Source of the DNA: Ramlibacter sp. WS9
GTDB taxonomy: Bacteria > Pseudomonadota > Gammaproteobacteria > Burkholderiales > Burkholderiaceae_C
DNA: 64,000 bases
Reading direction: 5' to 3'
Assembly: GCF_003797765.1 (NCBI RefSeq)
Contig: NZ_RKMB01000002.1
Location: 434,001 to 498,000, forward strand
Shown: in pieces, positions 25,279-33,807 of the stretch
Numbering within the stretch: position 1 is the first letter of the stretch
Layout of the letters: the number at the start of each line of letters is the position of its first letter
Position numbers and translations under genes: made by a program
The notes under the pieces: model-generated
Told to the model about the DNA's origin: nothing
The model's database searches: none
Seen by the model: only the letters and a program-made list of their open reading frames with translations

Positions 25279-27921
25279 CTACAGCGTCAGTACTTTCGTA
25301 CTTTCCTCACCGAATTGGCTGATTACACGAACCGCAATCTTCTTGCCCTTCTGCTCCGGAAGGGGATGCGACCGGAATCCATACACCCGCTCGAACGCCT
25401 CGTCGTCCATCTCGATTTTGAGCATCCGTTCAGCGTTTCGTTTGACACTCGCGGCTGCCAGACCTGACAGCCCGCGCTTGAACTTGTCGAACTCGTCTTT
25501 GTCGCCGCCACAAAAGAACACCTGTGAGGGCACGAAATTGGAGCCGTCGTAGTCGGCGTCCAGCATCCAATAGCTGATGTCGGATGCACTGCGCGGTTTG
25601 ACTTCGTCGCGTATCGGATCGTAGATGTCGAGACCGCGGATTTCCACCTGCACAATTCCGCCTTCGCGGATCAGCCCGATGTCCGGTTCGCCGATCGTCA
25701 CGAAAGACGCGGCCTTCTTGTCTTTCTTGATCAGGCCTTCCTGCATCAGGTCATCATGCATGCGCACCTTGGTCACCTCGAAGCTGCCGACGCGGCGCGT
25801 GACCGACCTGTTCTCGATATCGCTCTCGAAGCCGAAACCCAACGCCAACAGCCAATCTGCATCACCGCGGCGGGCGCAGGCCTTCACCGCGTCGTTGACC
25901 GCGACCCGGCTCACGGTGCCAAATTGCGGCCCGATGTGGAAATACGCCTTGCGTTCACCGGTTGCTGTGCCGTACCAGCCCTCAGCATGCAACGCCCCCT
26001 CCGGATCGTTGATGATGTCCACGCGGGTGAATACCGCAGTTTCACGCTTGGCACCGTTTTTCACGCCGGCGGTCTTCAAGTGCTGAAAGATGCGGTCAAT
26101 GAAGCGCTGGGTGCTGTCGGCATCGTGCTCCGTGGCTGCCATCTGATCTGGCGCGATGGGCTCGTCGGCTTGAAGTGTTTCCACTGTGAAAGGACCGGCG
26201 ACGCGAAGCTTGTTGTTGTCCTCCTCTGGCTTGTCCACCAGCTCCACAACTTCAGGCAACTCATCGTTGGCCAAAGAACCGAGCGTTATACGGGTGACTC
26301 GCTTGTATTTGAAACCGTGCCGAACGTCCTGTCCAGCCACATCCATTAGCTTGTACCAGGGATAGGTTGCGGTCATCAACCGGGTTTTCGCAATGTTGAG
26401 TGCGATGCGTGACGTGTCAGTGCTAATCCAGCGTCGACCCCATTGCTCCGCAACATAAGCGGTAGTGCCGCTACCACACGTGGGATCAAACACCAAGTCG
26501 CCGGGGTCAGTGGTCATAAGAATGCAACGCTTCACAACCTCAACGTTGGTCTGAACCACGTATTGCTTGTCCGTCGCACCGCCAAGGCCTAGCCATAGAT
26601 TCGACATTGCCGTCAGCGGGAAGTCATCGGCAAAGCTTTTAAAACGGAGCCGTGTCTTTTGGACGATGACACGTCCGTCGACGTGGAGTTTAGGAATTTG
26701 TCGTGGACTGACTTTCCAAGAATTTCCGCCAGATGGGTAGGATTTCCCGTTGATCTCTACAGGCTCGTTGGGCCCGCCTTTGTCGCTAAACATTGGGTTC
26801 GCTCGAAATATTCGCGCGCCCGGCGGCAGTGCCGCGGTGCCGTTGACTTCAGCTTTACTAAGAGGACGCGTGCTCCCATCTGCTAGCTGAACTGTAGTAA
26901 ATCCCGCTTCGTAGCCCGACAGAACATCTCGCGGTACGTAGATCGCTCGAAACTTCGCATCAGCTTTAGACCTCGCATACCAAATGAGGTACTCGTTAAT
27001 AGGGGGCACGAAATCGCCGGATTGACTTCCCTTCTTTTTGAAACTCAGGAGGCCCAGGTAATTTTCGCTACCAAACACCTCGTCCATAACGGACCGAACT
27101 AGATGCATATTTTGGTCGCTGATCTGGACAAAGCATGAGCCTGATAACGACAACAACTCTCGCGCCGCAAGCAATCTATCGCGCAAATAGCTCAGGTAAG
27201 AATGGATCCCCAGCTCCCACGTGTCTCGGAATGCTTTAATTACTTCCGCTTCGCCCGACAAGGCATCGTCAGAATCCCCATTTGGCATATTCCGATCATT
27301 TAGCCGCATCTGCCAATTACTGCCGTACTTGATGCCATATGGCGGATCGATGTAGATGCATTGCACCTGCCCCGCCATGCCTTCGCGCTCCAGCAGACTG
27401 CTCATCACCAGCAAGCTGTCACCCTGAATCAGCCGGTTCTGCCACTTATTGGGCTGCTTGTAATAGGAGAGCGGCTTATCCAACTCGTCCATCGCGAGCG
27501 GGTTGCCAAATAGCTCGTGCGTGAACAGCTCGTTCTGTGCGTCATCACGGCCGCGCAGCTTGTACAGGCTGGCAATGATCTTTTCCGGCGCGATGTGCTC
27601 GTGGCGGTAGAGGCTACGAATGTCCACATCCAGCTGCTGCTGCGCATCGTCTTCGCCGTACTTGTGCATCCAGTACAGCTCCGGGTCTTGGCCGCGGCGC
27701 GTGACGGGGTTCAGCGGTACCTCCTTGCGCGTAGGCAGACCGGCAATGGCTTCGGCTTCCTGGCCCTTTTCTTCGCTGCTTGGGATGAAAGGCCGGGCCA
27801 CCGGCTCTAGCCCCTTGTCGTGCTTGAGCGCGTCCACCGGCTTATAGCTGCCGATGGCGGTCTCGCCCGCACTGGCCCGGCTGGCGGAAGGCGGAGCGGC
27901 GGGCTTCTTGCGCGTGGCCAT
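25279..27921 (-). CDS. type III-like DNA adenine methyltransferase (Mod)
   Basis: An 880-residue beta-class amino-methyltransferase: catalytic motif IV DPPYG (residues 192-196) precedes the SAM-binding motif I DPTCGSGTT (479-487). The region between them, containing the target-recognition domain, is poorer in GC (two lines I counted, 26941-27000 and 27061-27120, are 45%) than either end. About 390 residues follow motif I, more than in classical Mod proteins. It would methylate adenine at the recognition site and give specificity to the upstream Res. It is the third gene of a res-PIN-mod operon, two bases after the PIN gene. The recognition sequence cannot be deduced. Confidence 0.9.
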   Translation of the reverse strand: MATRKKPAAPPSASRASAGETAIGSYKPVDALKHDKGLEPVARPFIPSSEEKGQEAEAIAGLPTRKEVPLNPVTRRGQDPELYWMHKYGEDDAQQQLDVDIRSLYRHEHIAPEKIIASLYKLRGRDDAQNELFTHELFGNPLAMDELDKPLSYYKQPNKWQNRLIQGDSLLVMSSLLEREGMAGQVQCIYIDPPYGIKYGSNWQMRLNDRNMPNGDSDDALSGEAEVIKAFRDTWELGIHSYLSYLRDRLLAARELLSLSGSCFVQISDQNMHLVRSVMDEVFGSENYLGLLSFKKKGSQSGDFVPPINEYLIWYARSKADAKFRAIYVPRDVLSGYEAGFTTVQLADGSTRPLSKAEVNGTAALPPGARIFRANPMFSDKGGPNEPVEINGKSYPSGGNSWKVSPRQIPKLHVDGRVIVQKTRLRFKSFADDFPLTAMSNLWLGLGGATDKQYVVQTNVEVVKRCILMTTDPGDLVFDPTCGSGTTAYVAEQWGRRWISTDTSRIALNIAKTRLMTATYPWYKLMDVAGQDVRHGFKYKRVTRITLGSLANDELPEVVELVDKPEEDNNKLRVAGPFTVETLQADEPIAPDQMAATEHDADSTQRFIDRIFQHLKTAGVKNGAKRETAVFTRVDIINDPEGALHAEGWYGTATGERKAYFHIGPQFGTVSRVAVNDAVKACARRGDADWLLALGFGFESDIENRSVTRRVGSFEVTKVRMHDDLMQEGLIKKDKKAASFVTIGEPDIGLIREGGIVQVEIRGLDIYDPIRDEVKPRSASDISYWMLDADYDGSNFVPSQVFFCGGDKDEFDKFKRGLSGLAAASVKRNAERMLKIEMDDEAFERVYGFRSHPLPEQKGKKIAVRVISQFGEESTKVLTL

Positions 27922-27923
27922 GG

Positions 27924-28367
27924 CTATTGCGTCCAGTTTTCGATGACGAGCCCGGGCACTCGGGAAAATTCGCCGGTATTTGCGGTGACGACAGTACAGC
28001 CGGCCTCCCGTCCGTGGGCCGCTATCCAGTTGTCGTTAGGTCCAATCTTTTGCCCCTGCGCCTCCAGAAACTGCCGGATCTGGCCGTAGTGGCGGCATAC
28101 GGGCTCGGCCAGCGGCATAACGGTGACGAGTTGCCCCAGTTTGTCCAGCAGTTCGTGATTTTTCTGCGGCGCACCGCTCTTGTCCGCACCGAAGCGCAGC
28201 TCGCCCATGCTGATGGCAGACATGGCGATGTCAGCCGCCGCGACGGCCTGCAAACGAGCTTGCAGCCGTTGCAAGCGATCACGCCCCGCTGGGTCGTTGG
28301 GCAGTTTGCCGCGTTTCAAGTCGCGCACAGCAATACAGGCGTTGGTGTCGAGCAAATACTTGGGCAT
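27924..28367 (-). CDS. PIN-domain ribonuclease (VapC-like), without an antitoxin gene
   Basis: A 147-residue PIN-domain protein resembling VapC toxins. The acidic metal-binding residues are present: Asp7 in YLLDTNACIA, Glu in ISMGELRFGA, Asp in GPNDNWIAAHG, and a T-x-N-x-x-x-F tail in VTANTGEFSRV. It should therefore cleave RNA. The ATG at 28367 overlaps the res stop by one base, and mod begins two bases downstream. No VapB-type antitoxin gene is adjacent, which is unusual for the family. The basic FKRG/DLKRGK segment after the first motif is typical of VapC. Confidence 0.85.
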   Translation of the reverse strand: MPKYLLDTNACIAVRDLKRGKLPNDPAGRDRLQRLQARLQAVAAADIAMSAISMGELRFGADKSGAPQKNHELLDKLGQLVTVMPLAEPVCRHYGQIRQFLEAQGQKIGPNDNWIAAHGREAGCTVVTANTGEFSRVPGLVIENWTQ

Positions 28368-31300
28368 CAAACGGGATCTTCTTCTTCGTCAATCAGACCA
28401 GGGCGGTGCTCCTGGGGCCGTACTTCGCGGATGGCATCGAATACATCGTCAGGCAACTCCGCAAGAAGCTGGATGACGTCCCAGGCAGTGGCTTCCTGCG
28501 CGTCCACCTCGCGGCCAATGCGTTCTATGGTCGGATCAAGCTCGTTTTTCAGCCGTTGAATGTCGGTGACTTCCAGGAAGTACCAGGAAAGGCCACCGAA
28601 TTGGTCGCGCTGAGCGTTGACGGCGGGCAACCAGCGCTGCAAGGTGAAATAGCGCTTGAGTTCCTTGTCCTGCGCGAACCCTGTGATTTCGACGATGAGG
28701 TTGAATCGGCGCCCGCCCAGGGTTCTGATTCGGCACAGAAAGTCGGGAACGTAGCGACGGTCCTTGCCTGCCTTGTCCGTGTAAGGAATTTCAAAGCCGA
28801 GGAAAGCGTTCTTGACATAGCTTTCCACTGCGTCCGTCTGCTCAAAAGTCTTCGCGGCGAGTTGCTCCCAGCTGTCGGTATCGGCCACCACAAAATTGAC
28901 TGGACTGTGATTGGTGACAAACACGGGTTTGGCGGTACTCGCCTGCACGTTCGCCGTGCTGCCGCGCGGGTTATAGCGATTGATAAGCGGAACGATGCGC
29001 GGGGTCTTATCAGCGGATTGATGCGCCTGCCTCTGCAAGCCCGCCGCCTCGATGCCCCGGTAGATGCTGGCGGCCACGGCGTGCTCGTCGTAGTAGCGTA
29101 CAAGACGGCGAAGCGCCGGGTCCGTACCGCCGACGATGTCGATCTTGCTGGCATACCAAAGGCCCGCGATGCGCAGCAAATCTTTGAAATGCTCGAACTG
29201 CATCGTCCCCAGCTCGTTCTTGAAGAAGCGAGCCAAAGTCGCACGTGCCGCCCAGTAGATGACTTCCTGGTCGCGCATGCGGTCCACCTGGAGGCGAAGC
29301 TCCTGGGTGTCTGCCGAGAAGGCGGTGCCCAATGTAGTCTGAGTTGGCAAACGAGCAAGGTTGACCTCAAAAACAGGCACGCCGGAAAAATCCGCGTCCA
29401 ACGCATCGACTTCCAGCGAGAGCTTGTAGCCCAGCACGTTGGGAAACTCGATGGTCAGTTCGGCGCGTTCAGGCACGGCGCGCAGGTACTTGATGTCCTG
29501 CGGCGTGGGCAAGTCGGCCGACCCGCCTTTGAAGAACTTGAACGGCACGCCGATGATGTGGGCGTACTCCGGCGGAAACTTGCCCGTCTTGGGGTCGATG
29601 AAGTATTCGCGCCGTCGCAATGCGCGGCCGGCAACCTGCTCACACAGCAGCTGGGAGCCGAAGGCGCGGATGCCAACGATGTGCGTCACGGTGTTCGCAT
29701 CCCAGCCTTCGGTCAGCATGCCGACGCTGACCACACAGCGGATGTGCTGACCCAGCTTGCCCGGCCGCCCCACGGTATTCACTACTTCGCGCAGCAAGTC
29801 CGCATCGGTCAGCGCTTCAATCGACCGGTGGGGCTGGGTCAAGCGAAATTCCCGTTTGAACTCCTCGATTTCAGTGGCAAAGACCTTCTTGAACTCGTCG
29901 TTCACTTGCCCCGAGTGCTCCAATGCATCCGAATCGATCAGCAGCGTAGGGGGTCGATGGCGCGGCTGCCGAGTTTGTGGATCGAAGTTGGAAAACAGAT
30001 CTTGCGCACCACGAACCACCATTGGCTTGCCGTCGGGCGACAGCGTTTCGTAGCCAGCAATGAGTTTGTAGACTTCTTTCGACACGGTCGTGTTGCTGCA
30101 AACCACGATGAATACGGGCGGGGCAGTGAACATGTCACGCCTGCGCTCGCCCTGTTCACGCAGCCCCTTGTCATAAGCTGCGTAGTGTTCGTAGAACTGG
30201 TCCAGCGCCTGCTTGAGCAGCGGCGGCAGTTGCGGCGGCGCTTCGGCCAGCTCGCTCTTACCACCGTCTTTTGCCTTGGCCTCTAGCCGCGCGGTGCGCT
30301 GGCCCTTCGTGGGCAAACCGTCCTTACAGGCTTCGTAGAGATTCCGAAGCGTCGGTTCGTCCAGCGTTTGCGCGTTGTCATTGACTGGCAGGAAGGGAAT
30401 CTTGACCAGGCCTGCCTCAATCGCTTCGATGAGGCCAAAGTCCGACACCATCCACGGAAAGAACGAATACGCCGGCCAACCGGACCCGGAAAGAAAATAC
30501 GGCGTAGCGGAGAGGTCATACACGCCGGCAAGCTGCCATCGACGCCCGATTTCGCGCACCCCGGAAAACCAGACGGCGGCGCGCTGGTTTTCGGTAGCGC
30601 TCGCCTCTTCGTCGGTATCGCGGCCCTTGGCTCGCGGCAAGTAGCAGTGGTGCGCCTCGTCGTTGATGACCAGCAAGCGACGGCCGGGTTTGAACCCCGG
30701 AAGCACGCGACGCAAGACTTCAGCGGCGTTCTCCAACGCTTGAGTTTTCTTACCATCGGCGCCAATCTTACCGTCCATGGGGCTTCTCTTGTTGCCGCCG
30801 ATCTGGCGTGCTTCGAAGGCATGGAAGTTGGTGATGACCAGACGGGCGTTCAGCCCAGCCAGCAAGCCCGCGCTCACAGGTGGCACCAGTTGCCGCTGGC
30901 GATAGTAGTCGGCCGCGTCGATGTCTCGCTCGGCCAGAGTGTCGACGCGCAGCACCGCGAGGCGGTCGCGAATGGTCACGCCGGGAGCAACGATCAGAAA
31001 GTAGTCAGCATACCGTGTGTCGTTGCGATATTCGCAGCGATTGAGGTAGTGATAGAGCAACAGGCAGGCCATGACAACTGTCTTGCCCGTACCCGTGGCC
31101 ATCTTGAAGCAGACGCGCGGCAGGATGCTGGCTTCGTCACCGACGGATTCGTTTGCCAGGCGCAGTTGCCCGAGTACATGAGTGCCTGCATTGGACTTGT
31201 GAGCAACTTCGTTTAGCCAAATGGCGGTTTCCACAGCTTCGCGCTGGGCAAAGAACAGTTGCTTGTGCGCCGGACGCTCGGGATTCCGAAACCAGTAGTC

Positions 31301-31621
31301 AAGTAAGCCCAGAGTGACCCGACTGGTCACGCCTTCATATCCGCCCGCACGCCATGCATTCACCTGCTCGCGGGCAAGATTGACCAACTGGTCCCGGTAC
31401 TGGCCAGCCAAGTCGTTCACGTCGAACATGCTGGCCTGAGCCGTGCGTCCCAGCGGCACCTGAGGGGTCAGCGGGGCAAAGACACGGCGGCCGGGTAACG
31501 GCCGCTCATAGTCAAGGCTGCCGTCTTCGGCGGTGGCGTAGTGCAGCGCGGGCTCGTCGTACGGCCCGTTCAATATCGGGGAAGGCTCCGTCGCCTGAGC
31601 TTGTTTTTTGTTTGCAGCCAT
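28367..31621 (-). CDS. type III-like restriction endonuclease subunit (Res)
   Basis: A 1084-residue superfamily 2 helicase-nuclease, probably of the BPTD_3080-type Res family. Walker A is ATGTGKT (175-181), motif II is DEAH (321-324), motif III is SAT (371-373) and motif VI is QVAGRALRR. Near the C-terminus VPDF (Asp960) and LIVEITG (Glu978) look like a PD-(D/E)xK nuclease, but Thr980 stands where the Lys is expected. It should translocate on DNA and cut unmethylated sites with Mod. It is the first gene of the operon; a GATAAT box (31636-31641) lies 14 bases before its ATG. It ends the island next to fba. Confidence 0.9.
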   Translation of the reverse strand: MAANKKQAQATEPSPILNGPYDEPALHYATAEDGSLDYERPLPGRRVFAPLTPQVPLGRTAQASMFDVNDLAGQYRDQLVNLAREQVNAWRAGGYEGVTSRVTLGLLDYWFRNPERPAHKQLFFAQREAVETAIWLNEVAHKSNAGTHVLGQLRLANESVGDEASILPRVCFKMATGTGKTVVMACLLLYHYLNRCEYRNDTRYADYFLIVAPGVTIRDRLAVLRVDTLAERDIDAADYYRQRQLVPPVSAGLLAGLNARLVITNFHAFEARQIGGNKRSPMDGKIGADGKKTQALENAAEVLRRVLPGFKPGRRLLVINDEAHHCYLPRAKGRDTDEEASATENQRAAVWFSGVREIGRRWQLAGVYDLSATPYFLSGSGWPAYSFFPWMVSDFGLIEAIEAGLVKIPFLPVNDNAQTLDEPTLRNLYEACKDGLPTKGQRTARLEAKAKDGGKSELAEAPPQLPPLLKQALDQFYEHYAAYDKGLREQGERRRDMFTAPPVFIVVCSNTTVSKEVYKLIAGYETLSPDGKPMVVRGAQDLFSNFDPQTRQPRHRPPTLLIDSDALEHSGQVNDEFKKVFATEIEEFKREFRLTQPHRSIEALTDADLLREVVNTVGRPGKLGQHIRCVVSVGMLTEGWDANTVTHIVGIRAFGSQLLCEQVAGRALRRREYFIDPKTGKFPPEYAHIIGVPFKFFKGGSADLPTPQDIKYLRAVPERAELTIEFPNVLGYKLSLEVDALDADFSGVPVFEVNLARLPTQTTLGTAFSADTQELRLQVDRMRDQEVIYWAARATLARFFKNELGTMQFEHFKDLLRIAGLWYASKIDIVGGTDPALRRLVRYYDEHAVAASIYRGIEAAGLQRQAHQSADKTPRIVPLINRYNPRGSTANVQASTAKPVFVTNHSPVNFVVADTDSWEQLAAKTFEQTDAVESYVKNAFLGFEIPYTDKAGKDRRYVPDFLCRIRTLGGRRFNLIVEITGFAQDKELKRYFTLQRWLPAVNAQRDQFGGLSWYFLEVTDIQRLKNELDPTIERIGREVDAQEATAWDVIQLLAELPDDVFDAIREVRPQEHRPGLIDEEEDPV

Positions 31622-31635
31622 CTCGAGGTGCCCGC

Positions 31636-31641
31636 ATTATC
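31636..31641 (-). promoter_or_regulatory. putative -10 box of the res-PIN-mod operon
   Basis: GATAAT on the minus strand, 14 bases before the res ATG, in the 51-base gap between res and fba. No good -35 match is visible at the right distance. Confidence 0.35.
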
Positions 31642-31672
31642 ACTGCGAACGCCCGGAAAATGACCGTTCAAT

Positions 31673-32737
31673 TCACTGCACGACCTGCGCCAGCTCGCCC
31701 TGGGCGTACTTGGCGGCGACCACCTGCAGCGGCGCGCCCTTGATCTTGCCGGCCTGGCCTTCGCAGCCGAACTCGATGTAGCGCTGCTTGCAGATCTGCT
31801 TGGCGGCTTCGCGCGCGGGCTTGAGCCACTCTCGCGCGTCGAACTTCTCGGGGTTCTCGGCCAGGAACTTGCGCACGGCGCCGGTCATGGCCAAGCGGAT
31901 GTCGGTGTCGATGTTGATCTTGCGCACGCCGAACTGGATGGCGTGCTGGATTTCCTCGACCGGCACGCCATAGGTTTCCTTCATTTTGCCGCCGTACTGG
32001 CGGATCTGCGCCAACAGGTCCTGCGGAACGCTGGAGCTGCCGTGCATCACGAGGTGCGTGTTGGGGATGCGGCGGTGGATTTCCTTGATGCGGTCGATGG
32101 CCAGGATGTCGCCGGTGGGCTTGCGCGTGAACTTGTACGCACCATGCGAAGTGCCGATGGCGATGGCCAGTGCGTCCAGTTGCGTGCGCTTGACGAAGTC
32201 GGCGGCCTGCTCGGGGTCGGTCAGCAACTGCTCCCGCGTCATCGTGGAGTCGGTGCCGTGGCCGTCTTCCTTGTCGCCCTTCATGGTTTCCAGGCTGCCC
32301 AGGCAACCCAGCTCGCCTTCGACGGTGACGCCGACCTTGTGCGCCATGTCGACGACCTTGCGCGTGACGTCGACGTTGTAGTCGTAGCTGGCGATGGTCT
32401 TGCCGTCGGCTTCGAGCGAGCCGTCCATCATGACCGAGGAGAAGCCCAGGTCGATGGCGCCGCGGCAGACGTCGGGGCTCTGGCCGTGGTCCTGGTGCAT
32501 CACCAGCGGGATGGTGGGATACGCCTCGACCGCCGCCTGGATCAGGTGCTTGATGAAGGCCTCGCCGGCGTACTTGCGGGCGCCGGCGCTGGCCTGCAGG
32601 ATCACCGGTGCGCCGGCTTCCTTGGCCGCTTCCATCACGGCCTGGACCTGCTCGAGGTTGTTGACGTTGAAGGCCGGGATGCCATAGCCGTTTTCGGCGG
32701 CATGGTCCAACAGTTCGCGCATGGAGACGATGGGCAT
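31673..32737 (-). CDS. fba: class II fructose-1,6-bisphosphate aldolase
   Basis: A 354-residue zinc-dependent aldolase of glycolysis and gluconeogenesis (Fba/CbbA type). Metal-binding and catalytic motifs are [11 protein letters not shown] and [12 protein letters not shown]; the phosphate-binding segments are TSHGAYKF and [10 protein letters not shown], and NIDTDIRLA is conserved. The ATG at 32737 gives [19 protein letters not shown], the family's usual start; the longer frame adds 12 unlikely residues. A possible -10 box (TAAAAT, 32819-32824, minus strand) lies about 81 bases upstream, implying a long leader. pyk and pgk lie upstream in the same direction. Confidence 0.96.
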   Translation of the reverse strand: MPIVSMRELLDHAAENGYGIPAFNVNNLEQVQAVMEAAKEAGAPVILQASAGARKYAGEAFIKHLIQAAVEAYPTIPLVMHQDHGQSPDVCRGAIDLGFSSVMMDGSLEADGKTIASYDYNVDVTRKVVDMAHKVGVTVEGELGCLGSLETMKGDKEDGHGTDSTMTREQLLTDPEQAADFVKRTQLDALAIAIGTSHGAYKFTRKPTGDILAIDRIKEIHRRIPNTHLVMHGSSSVPQDLLAQIRQYGGKMKETYGVPVEEIQHAIQFGVRKINIDTDIRLAMTGAVRKFLAENPEKFDAREWLKPAREAAKQICKQRYIEFGCEGQAGKIKGAPLQVVAAKYAQGELAQVVQ

Positions 32738-32881
32738 GGTGGTAGTCCGTAAGCTTGAAGGAAACAGAGGCAACGCGGCCCCAGGCGATGAGCCCGTAAC
32801 CGCGTGGTAACTGCCTGGATTTTACCCCGTCGACCCAGGCGCGCCAGTGCGTCCGGCCTGCACCGGGACCACCCAATCGAG

Positions 32882-33775
32882 CTAGGCACGCACCGGGGCT
32901 GCGGCCGGTTCCAGGAAAGCCAGCACGTCCGCACGCACCGGCGCCAGCCAGTCGAGCGGCCCCGCCATCGCGGCCAGCACCGTGGAATGGCCCACCCGGT
33001 CATACAGCTTGTGGCGCACCGGCACCCCGACTTTGCGCAACGCCGTCGCCAGCCCGACGGTGCTGCGCTGCGGGTTGACGGTGTCGTCCTCGCGCGCGGC
33101 GAGCAACAATGTGGGTGGCGCGATCGGCGACACATGAGCGAGCGGCTGAGTGTCGGGCGCGGTCGCCGGCCAGTTGAACGCCACCTGGGCGTCCGGATTG
33201 CGGATCGGCAGGAAATCATACGGGCCCGCCACGCCGATCCAGCCCGACAGCTGCCGCGGCACCAGCCCGACCGCCTTCAGCCAGCGCCCGTCCAGCGCCA
33301 GCATCGCGGCGTTGTACGCGCCCGCGCTGTGGCCCATGAGGTGGATGCGATCCGGGTCGACGGCGAGTGGCAGCACATTGTCGAAAGCCCACTTCACCGC
33401 CAGCGCGCAGTCCTCCAGGAACGCCGGATAGCGCACCTCGGGACTCAACCGATAGTCCGCGACGATGGCCGCGACACCGCCAGCGGCCAGCGCTTCCCCG
33501 ACGAACCGGTAGTCGGCGCGTTCTCCGCGCGTCCAACCGCCGCCGTAGAAGAAGACCACGAGTGCACGCGGCCGGCTCGCGTCGAGCGGCAGGTAGATGT
33601 CGAGCTTTTGCCGCCGATGCCGGCCGTAGGCCACGCCCTCGCGGCCACGGTAGCTGTCGCGGGAGACGAACGCGTCGAGGACACCGGACGCTGAACAGCC
33701 CGCCAGCGGCGCGGCCAGCAGGGCCGCGAGGCCGGCGCGGCGGTTGATGCGTGGAAGCGTTGCGCGGCCGTTCAT
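32882..33775 (-). CDS. alpha/beta-hydrolase lipoprotein (carboxylesterase)
   Basis: A 297-residue esterase with a lipobox (LAGC, around residue 27) and therefore probably membrane-anchored. The oxyanion motif is FFYGGGWTRGE, with Tyr in place of the usual His of HGGGW. The nucleophile elbow is GHSAGAYN; Asp is in AREDDTVNP and His in VGHSTVL. The triad is complete, as in the carboxylesterase/hormone-sensitive-lipase group. It lies between pyk and fba in the same direction. Its physiological ester substrate is unknown. Confidence 0.87.
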   Translation of the reverse strand: MNGRATLPRINRRAGLAALLAAPLAGCSASGVLDAFVSRDSYRGREGVAYGRHRRQKLDIYLPLDASRPRALVVFFYGGGWTRGERADYRFVGEALAAGGVAAIVADYRLSPEVRYPAFLEDCALAVKWAFDNVLPLAVDPDRIHLMGHSAGAYNAAMLALDGRWLKAVGLVPRQLSGWIGVAGPYDFLPIRNPDAQVAFNWPATAPDTQPLAHVSPIAPPTLLLAAREDDTVNPQRSTVGLATALRKVGVPVRHKLYDRVGHSTVLAAMAGPLDWLAPVRADVLAFLEPAAAPVRA

Positions 33776-33807
33776 GCCTGCAGTACGCCCGGCGGGCGGC
33801 TTCGGTT

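Noticed and set aside
27924..28367. Ordinary vapBC toxin-antitoxin pair
   Set aside because: No antitoxin-sized frame with a DNA-binding domain lies on either side; the flanks are fully occupied by res and mod.
28406..30286. 626-residue plus-strand frame in the restriction operon
   Set aside because: It lies opposite res, which has complete helicase motifs; this frame has none.
25279..31621. Prophage or transposon carrying the restriction genes
   Set aside because: No integrase, transposase, terminal repeats or tRNA target is visible around the operon.
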